10,952 bases of DNA, taken from assembly GCA_021129835.1 (NCBI GenBank), contig JAJOKM010000147.1:1-10952 (forward strand). The letters run 5' to 3'. A program made the position numbers and the translations under genes. Under the pieces are notes generated by a model that did no database searches, had not been told where the DNA came from, and was given only the letters and a program-made list of their open reading frames with translations. Every line of letters begins with the position of its first letter. Position 1 is the stretch's first letter. Below, one piece after another: positions 6,998 through 10,952 of the stretch. This DNA is from Thermodesulfovibrionales bacterium (GTDB lineage Bacteria > Nitrospirota > Thermodesulfovibrionia > Thermodesulfovibrionales > Dissulfurispiraceae).

Positions 6998-7846
6998 TTC
7001 TTCTTGCTTATAAGGCATAAAAAGCTCAATTAACCTATGTATAGTATTTTTTAGTTCCTTTCGGCCAACAATAAGATCTATCATTCCGTGTTCAAGTAAA
7101 AATTCCGCCCTCTGGAAGTCTTTGGGTAATTGCTGTTTAATCGTCCGCTCAATTACCCTTGGCCCTGCAAAACCTATAAGACTTTTAGGTTCGGCTATTA
7201 TGACATCCCCAAGCATTGCAAAGCTTGCAGTGACACCGCCAAAGGTTGGGTCTGCGAGTATCGAGACATAAAGTGTGTCGGTCTCTTTTAGCCTCGCAAT
7301 TGCTGCAGACACCTTTGCCATCTGCATCAAAGAAAACATCCCTTCTTGCATCCTTGCCCCGCCAGAAGAAGATATGGTTATCAGAGGGATACCTTTATCC
7401 AGTGCCCTTTCAGTAGCCCTCGCTATCTTTTCGCCCACCACTGCCCCCATGCTTCCGCCCATAAAAGAGAACTCCAGTACTGCAAGGCTGACCGCCCTGC
7501 CATTTATTGTGGCATCTCCATATATGGCAGCCTCTTTAAGGCTGGTCTTTTTTTTGTTTATTTCCAGCCTATCTTTATATGAGATAGTATCACTGAAATT
7601 CAACGGATTGGTTGTGGTGAGATCACTGTCAATCTCTATAAAGGTTCCTTCATCAGTTATTAAATTAATGCGCTCCAGAGAACTGATTCTAAAGTGATAA
7701 TTGCACTTCGGGCATACCTGAAGGTTCCGCTGAATCTCCTTTTTGTAGATTATCTCTTTGCAACTGTCACATTTAATCCAGAGTCCTTCGGGTATGTTCA
7801 CCTTTCTGTTAGCGGCTATCTCTTTTGTCTTTTTAAACCATCCCAT
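6983..7846 (-). CDS. accD: Acetyl-CoA carboxylase carboxyltransferase beta subunit AccD
   Basis: With AccA it transfers the carboxyl group from carboxybiotin on BCCP to acetyl-CoA, giving malonyl-CoA for fatty acid synthesis. It begins MGWF, as AccD proteins usually do, with a four-cysteine zinc ribbon at Cys26/Cys29/Cys45/Cys48. The crotonase-like carboxyltransferase domain follows, with SF.GGSMG, the oxyanion segment SSSGGARMQEG, DPT.GGV.ASFA, GFAGPRVIE and the helix ending in RLIELF. The length of 287 is normal. The last residues (GSFP) and the stop are read from the inverted REP copy at 6979-6997, so the native C-terminus seems to have been replaced or trimmed there; the catalytic core is untouched. 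The start lies 9 nt after the trpA stop, without a clear Shine-Dalgarno. accA is not in the window. Confidence 0.96.
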   Translation of the reverse strand: MGWFKKTKEIAANRKVNIPEGLWIKCDSCKEIIYKKEIQRNLQVCPKCNYHFRISSLERINLITDEGTFIEIDSDLTTTNPLNFSDTISYKDRLEINKKKTSLKEAAIYGDATINGRAVSLAVLEFSFMGGSMGAVVGEKIARATERALDKGIPLITISSSGGARMQEGMFSLMQMAKVSAAIARLKETDTLYVSILADPTFGGVTASFAMLGDVIIAEPKSLIGFAGPRVIERTIKQQLPKDFQRAEFLLEHGMIDLIVGRKELKNTIHRLIELFMPYKQEEGSFP

Positions 7847-7855
7847 TGCTAATAA

Positions 7856-8629
7856 CTATATTGCATCCCTTATTTTTTGAATAAATTCCCTTGCGGTAGT
7901 TGGATCTTCATGAAATTTCTTTACTATTGCACTGCCAACGATAATCCCATCAGCAATTTGCGCAATTGCCCTTGCGTCTTCAGGCGTCGAAACACCAAAA
8001 CCAACAGCTACAGGTTTATCTGTTAATAGCTTTACGGTGCCGAGATGGTCCTTGAATGTCTCACCCAGCGCCAACTTTGAGCCAGTTGTGCCTGTTATAG
8101 ATACATAATACACAAAACCTCTGCTTGCTGATACGACTCTTCTTATCCTTTCTTCTGTAGAGGTAGGTGCAGTTAAGAATATAGTGTCTATTTTTGCAAT
8201 ACGAGTCGACCTAATGAGATTTCCCGCTTCCTCAGGGGGAAGGTCTGGAATAATTACACCATCAACACCAGCATTTACAGCGTCTTGTACAAAGCGTTCT
8301 TCGCCATACTTTAAAATAGGATTATAATATGTCATCAGGACTATCGGCATCTCGGCATGTTGCCGCAGTTTTTTTACAAAGGGAATTACCCTTGGAAGTG
8401 TAATTCCCGCCTTCAATGCCCTCTCTGCAGCCATCTGTATTGTTGGTCCGTCTGCAAGGGGATCTGAAAACGGCACACCTAATTCTATAATATCAGCGCC
8501 GCACTCGCTTAATACCCTGACATACTCACCTGTCTTTTCGAGGTCAGGATCACCTGCCATAATATATGGAATAAAGGCCTTTTTGCCTCCTGCCTTCAGC
8601 CTGCTGAATGTCTCTTTAATTCTACTCAA
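7856..8629 (-). CDS. trpA: Tryptophan synthase alpha subunit TrpA
   Basis: Cleaves indole-3-glycerol phosphate to indole and glyceraldehyde-3-phosphate; the indole is channelled to TrpB in the alpha2-beta2 complex. It is a TIM barrel of 257 residues, normal length. The catalytic pair is visible as Glu49 (ADIIELGVPFSDP) and Asp60 (LADGPTIQ), with the same numbering as the Salmonella enzyme. The phosphate-binding loops VGFGVS..EDA and GIIVGSAIV are near the C-terminus. The start is TTG (8629-8627): GGAGG (8643-8639) stands 9 nt upstream, the codon gives the expected N-terminus (SRIKETFSRLK), and no ATG is available in frame just upstream. The ribosome site is inside a hairpin (see 8640-8667). 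Unlike most trpBA pairs, which overlap or nearly touch, 104 nt separate it from trpB. Confidence 0.96.
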   Translation of the reverse strand: MSRIKETFSRLKAGGKKAFIPYIMAGDPDLEKTGEYVRVLSECGADIIELGVPFSDPLADGPTIQMAAERALKAGITLPRVIPFVKKLRQHAEMPIVLMTYYNPILKYGEERFVQDAVNAGVDGVIIPDLPPEEAGNLIRSTRIAKIDTIFLTAPTSTEERIRRVVSASRGFVYYVSITGTTGSKLALGETFKDHLGTVKLLTDKPVAVGFGVSTPEDARAIAQIADGIIVGSAIVKKFHEDPTTAREFIQKIRDAI

Positions 8630-8638
8630 ATGATATCG

Positions 8639-8667
8639 CCTCCAAAAGAGTCTTCGACTTTTTGGAG
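8639..8667 (-). promoter_or_regulatory. Hairpin covering the trpA Shine-Dalgarno
   Basis: In the mRNA an 8-bp arm (8667-8660 with 8647-8640), a one-base bulge (8648) and a 4-bp arm (8659-8656 with 8652-8649) close a GAA loop. The 3' strand includes four of the five bases of the GGAGG ribosome site (8643-8639) of trpA. When formed, the hairpin would hide that site, so trpA translation may depend on ribosomes arriving from trpB or on another factor opening it. A regulatory role is inferred. Confidence 0.55.
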
Positions 8668-8699
8668 TCTCCGTAAACTCAATTTTTAATCCAGGCAGT

Positions 8700-8729
8700 C
8701 CCAGGAAAAACTCAAGGATTTTTGCTGGG
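8700..8729 (-). other. Hairpin just after trpB
   Basis: Four bases past the trpB stop the transcript can form CCCAG...CTGGG (5 bp), a C-C mismatch, then AAAAA/TTTTT (5 bp) around an 8-nt loop. No U-tract follows the stem, so it does not look like an intrinsic terminator. It could act as an mRNA-stabilising or processing site between trpB and trpA. Confidence 0.4.
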
Positions 8730-8733
8730 AATG

Positions 8734-9984
8734 CTATACCTCTATTCCTTTAATCCTTGCCACCTGCTGGACATCTTTGTCCCCACGTCCTGAGAGATTA
8801 ATTATAATGGTTTTATCACAGGGCAATCCTGGCGCAAGCTTCATAGCCTCGGCGATTGCGTGTGCAGACTCCAGTGCCGGGGATATGCCTTCCATCCGGG
8901 ATAGCAGTTCAAATGCAGCCAATGCTTCATTATCAGTGGCGTAAGTATACTGAATCCGTCCCATGTCTCTCAAAAATGAATGCTCAGGGCCTACAGAGGC
9001 ATAATCTAATCCGGCAGATACTGAGTGGGTGCCAACAATATTACCATCATTATCCTGAAGCAGATAGCTTCTACACCCCTGAAAGACCCCGATAGAGCCT
9101 CCTATAAACCTTGCAGCATGTTCCCCAGTGCCAATTCCCCTTCCTCCTGCCTCTACCCCGATCATCTTTATATCACTATCCATAAATTCATGAAACAGTC
9201 CTATTGCATTACTGCCACCGCCAACACACGCGATGAGATAATCAGGCAATCGCCCTTCCGCTTTAAGTATCTGTCTTCTGGCCTCTTTCCCTATTACGGA
9301 CTGAAAGTCCCTTACCATTACTGGAAATGGGTGAGGGCCAAATACCGTTCCTAATACATAGTGGGTCGTTCTGACATTGGTCGTCCAGTCCCGGAGTGCT
9401 TCGTTTATTGCATCCTTGAGGGTCTTTGATCCGATAGGAACCTCTACGACATTTGCTCCGAGCAGCCTCATCCGGAACACATTCAGTGCCTGCCGATGCA
9501 TGTCCTCAGTTCCCATATAAATTTCGCACTTAAGTCCTACGAGGGCAGCACTCGTTGCTGTTGCTACTCCATGCTGCCCAGCGCCTGTCTCTGCGATTAA
9601 CCTCGTCTTCCCCATCTTCTTTGCAAGGAGGGCCTGCCCTAACGCGTTGTTTATCTTATGCGCTCCGGTATGTGCAAGGTCTTCACGCTTTAAATATATC
9701 TTTGCCCCACCGAGATGATCTGTAAATCGTTTTGCAAAATACAGGGGAGTCGGCCTCCCAATGTATGTGGCTTGTAAGGCCTTAAACTCCTTCTGGAATA
9801 ATCTATCTTTTTTTACAGACAGATATATCACCTCGAGCTCCCGAAGGGCGGACATAAGCGTTTCGGGGACAAATCTGCCCCCATATTGACCAAAATAGCC
9901 CCTTTTGTCAGGTTGTTTTTTGATGTTGATCCTCCGAAGAATGCTATCGGGTTCATAGAAGAGCCAGAATTTCTCTAAGTCCAT
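8734..9984 (-). CDS. trpB: Tryptophan synthase beta subunit TrpB
   Basis: PLP enzyme that joins indole (from TrpA) and serine to make tryptophan. Landmarks, numbered from the ATG at 9984: GRFVPETLM (36-44), the PLP lysine in HTGAHKINNALGQ (Lys110), AETGAGQHG, the phosphate-binding GGGSNAIG loop, EHSFL and the C-terminal NLSGRGDKD. The core is full length. The extent given uses the only upstream ATG, but the real start is probably the ATC codon at 9924-9922, giving 396 residues. Family homology begins there (KKQPDKRGYFGQYGGRF), GGAGG (9935-9931) stands 6 nt upstream, the first 20 residues resemble nothing in TrpB, and the ATG lies within the predicted promoter with no ribosome site. There is no in-frame ATG, GTG or TTG between. 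First gene of the minus-strand operon. Confidence 0.93.
   Translation of the reverse strand: MDLEKFWLFYEPDSILRRINIKKQPDKRGYFGQYGGRFVPETLMSALRELEVIYLSVKKDRLFQKEFKALQATYIGRPTPLYFAKRFTDHLGGAKIYLKREDLAHTGAHKINNALGQALLAKKMGKTRLIAETGAGQHGVATATSAALVGLKCEIYMGTEDMHRQALNVFRMRLLGANVVEVPIGSKTLKDAINEALRDWTTNVRTTHYVLGTVFGPHPFPVMVRDFQSVIGKEARRQILKAEGRLPDYLIACVGGGSNAIGLFHEFMDSDIKMIGVEAGGRGIGTGEHAARFIGGSIGVFQGCRSYLLQDNDGNIVGTHSVSAGLDYASVGPEHSFLRDMGRIQYTYATDNEALAAFELLSRMEGISPALESAHAIAEAMKLAPGLPCDKTIIINLSGRGDKDVQQVARIKGIEV
9931..9935 (-). promoter_or_regulatory. Strong ribosome binding site before an ATC codon in trpB
   Basis: GGAGG on the minus strand ends 6 nt before ATC (9924-9922), exactly where the conserved TrpB sequence starts. 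The ATG at 9984 has no purine-rich site before it. This site argues that translation starts at ATC, a rare non-AUG start, or that the base is a sequencing error for ATG. Confidence 0.65.
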
Positions 9985-10013
9985 ATTATATCATAATACT
10001 TTGTATGTGTTAG
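9985..10013 (-). promoter_or_regulatory. Predicted extended -10 promoter for the trpB operon
   Basis: On the minus strand a perfect TATAAT (9990-9985) is preceded by TG plus one base (9993-9991), an extended -10. CTAACA (10013-10008, four of six to the -35 consensus) lies 17 nt upstream. Transcription would begin near 9980-9976, after the ATG at 9984, leaving a leader of about 55 nt before the ATC codon of trpB. It is placed correctly to drive trpB and the genes after it. Confidence 0.6.
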
Positions 10014-10081
10014 AACAAAACTAACCACAACCTCTCGTGCTGATAGTTTTTACTTGCCCACTTATTCACTCACCGGGAAAA

Positions 10082-10098
10082 GGTGTTTGTCCCATTTT
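10082..10098. repeat. Short GGTGTTTGTCCCATTTT motif, likely remnant repeat
   Basis: The 17-base plus-strand sequence resembles the GGTGTCTGTCCC(C)ATTTT motif that I recall as a dispersed intergenic repeat in many environmental bacterial genomes. It begins 9 nt beyond the stop of the truncated transporter, which makes a repeat-mediated deletion or insertion at this junction plausible. Only one copy is in the window, so repeat status rests on memory. Confidence 0.35.
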
Positions 10099-10106
10099 CA
10101 TATTGT

Positions 10107-10748
10107 TTATCTTCCCGCCACCTCTTTGATGCTCAGTAACAGAAAGACGCCGCTTAGATAGATAAAGGCTACAATAAGCGCTACGGTCAGAAAATCAATA
10201 TGCAGCCCTAAAAATCCAGCGGCAATCATAGCTACTCCGAAAACGACTCCTCCTGCTCCCCAGTAAGACCCCATCCTGCTGCCGCGAGTAGCCTTGCTCG
10301 TAATATCCGCCAAATAAGCGGCTTCAGCTATATTCCAGAAGCCGCCTATTATGCCGTCAACAAAAAATATTAAAAACAAGACCACAAACACCAAGCCGGG
10401 AGTTTCTAACAGAGGGAGAAGGGGGTAAGAGATAAAAACAGCAACACTGACAATAGAAGAGATTAGAAGAAAAGGTTTTCGGCCGTACCTATCAGCCCCT
10501 CTTCCGGCAAGATAACTTCCAATGGACTCAGAAATTAGAATCAATCCTAATCCGGACCCTATTAGAGGCATGCCGCCAAGATGATAAAGGAAAACGATTA
10601 AAAAAGGATAATAAAGACCCTCAGTAAAAGATAAAAGAACATTGGCTATAAAAATTGTCTTGTAATTGCTGGGGTCACCTTTCAAAAGGGCAAGGTTTTT
10701 GGCGGCATCTTGTTTTGTTACCGCATCGTCTTTCTTCTCGGTGATCAT
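10107..10748 (-). CDS. MFS transporter, N-terminal half only (possible pseudogene)
   Basis: Inner-membrane protein of 213 residues with a charged N-terminal tail (1-30) and six predicted helices at about 31-56, 64-83, 92-114, 117-141, 160-181 and 185-206. The loop between helices 2 and 3 carries the major facilitator motif A, GRGADRYGRKP (82-92). Helix 4 and the loop after it have the Asp/Glu and Arg residues usual for the N-domain. MFS proteins normally have 12 helices and about 400 residues. This one stops just after helix 6, in what would be the central loop, and the 122 nt before trpB are too short and show no helices for the missing half. The start is sound: AAGGAG lies 6 nt before the ATG. 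Either a truncated remnant or a half-size protein; the substrate is unknown. Confidence 0.8.
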   Translation of the reverse strand: MITEKKDDAVTKQDAAKNLALLKGDPSNYKTIFIANVLLSFTEGLYYPFLIVFLYHLGGMPLIGSGLGLILISESIGSYLAGRGADRYGRKPFLLISSIVSVAVFISYPLLPLLETPGLVFVVLFLIFFVDGIIGGFWNIAEAAYLADITSKATRGSRMGSYWGAGGVVFGVAMIAAGFLGLHIDFLTVALIVAFIYLSGVFLLLSIKEVAGR

Positions 10749-10820
10749 TTAGCACTCCTTACCCGTGTGTAATTACTCAAATTAAAAATTAAAGTTCTTC
10801 TCCCAATTTAGTAGAGATTA

Positions 10821-10952
10821 GGTAGTGTAGGGCTTTATGCCCGTAACCATATGAACCCAAAAATCTGTAGAAAATTCGTCTTGAGCGAACTTAGTCTTGC
10901 GACCCACAGATGAATTTGATATTTAATTACGCCCATAAAGGGCTACACTACC
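10821..10952. repeat. Inverted-repeat element (REPIN/MITE-like) at the window edge
   Basis: The first 26 bases (10821-10846) and the last 26 (10927-10952) are inverted copies with only four mismatches, flanking 80 bases without a gene. Each arm contains GTAG followed by its own small hairpin: GGGC-TTTAT-GCCC in the left arm, and GCCC-TTTAT-GGGC in the right arm read on the minus strand. GTAG plus hairpin, in inverted pairs, is the layout of REP doublets (BIME/REPIN). The element may continue beyond the window, and no target-site duplication can be checked. The internal 80 bases hold further weak repeats (ATCTGT/ACAGAT, and a near-match of AAATTCGTC with GATGAATTT). Confidence 0.7.

Noticed and set aside
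7275..7697. Long plus-strand reading frames opposite accD, lptD, folC and trpB (the largest is 140 codons).
   Set aside because: They are antisense shadows of well-identified genes, without ribosome sites or family motifs.
1..10952. tRNA or rRNA genes, CRISPR arrays, defence or phage genes.
   Set aside because: No cloverleaf or rRNA-like sequence, no regularly spaced direct repeats, and no reading frame left unexplained that could encode such a system.

Overview
The window is ordinary chromosomal housekeeping sequence from a Gram-negative (diderm) bacterium. The outer-membrane LPS assembly protein LptD shows the diderm envelope. By eye the DNA is moderately AT-rich. Shine-Dalgarno sites are normal and several starts are non-ATG (GTG for folC, TTG for trpA). 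The order trpB-trpA-accD-folC is, from memory, found in Nitrospirota and Desulfobacterota/Deltaproteobacteria-like lineages. I favour one of these, Nitrospirota slightly, but the sequence alone does not settle it.

Layout. Positions 1-351 carry no convincing gene but contain several inverted repeats, including two mutually exclusive hairpins upstream of nadA. nadA (352-1341, plus) makes quinolinate for NAD. Everything else is on the minus strand and converges on nadA. Read in its own direction, the run is trpB (9984-8734), trpA, accD, folC, lptD, truB, an FmdB-type zinc-ribbon protein and a TIM-barrel sugar isomerase-like protein ending at 1384. Most gaps are 4-15 nt. Three are longer: trpB/trpA (104 nt, two hairpins, one covering the trpA ribosome site), accD/folC (101 nt, filled by a REP-like palindrome pair) and truB/fmdB-like (182 nt, with a possible internal promoter). 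Upstream of trpB lies a six-helix half of an MFS transporter (10748-10107). The window ends in a 132-bp element bounded by 26-bp inverted repeats.

Functional picture. The cluster joins the last two steps of tryptophan synthesis (TrpA/TrpB), the carboxyltransferase beta subunit of acetyl-CoA carboxylase, folate polyglutamylation, outer-membrane LPS insertion and tRNA pseudouridine-55 formation. These are core growth functions sharing an operon rather than one pathway. No other trp genes are present in the window.

I see no defence system, CRISPR array, phage or toxin locus. The points worth attention are small-scale: a trpB start that appears to be a non-AUG (AUC) codon behind an ideal Shine-Dalgarno, with the only upstream ATG inside the predicted promoter; GTAG-headed palindrome pairs (REP/BIME-like), one supplying the last codons of accD and one showing compensatory base swaps; a Lys-to-Glu change at the usual carbamoylated-lysine position of FolC; and a transporter cut at its midpoint.
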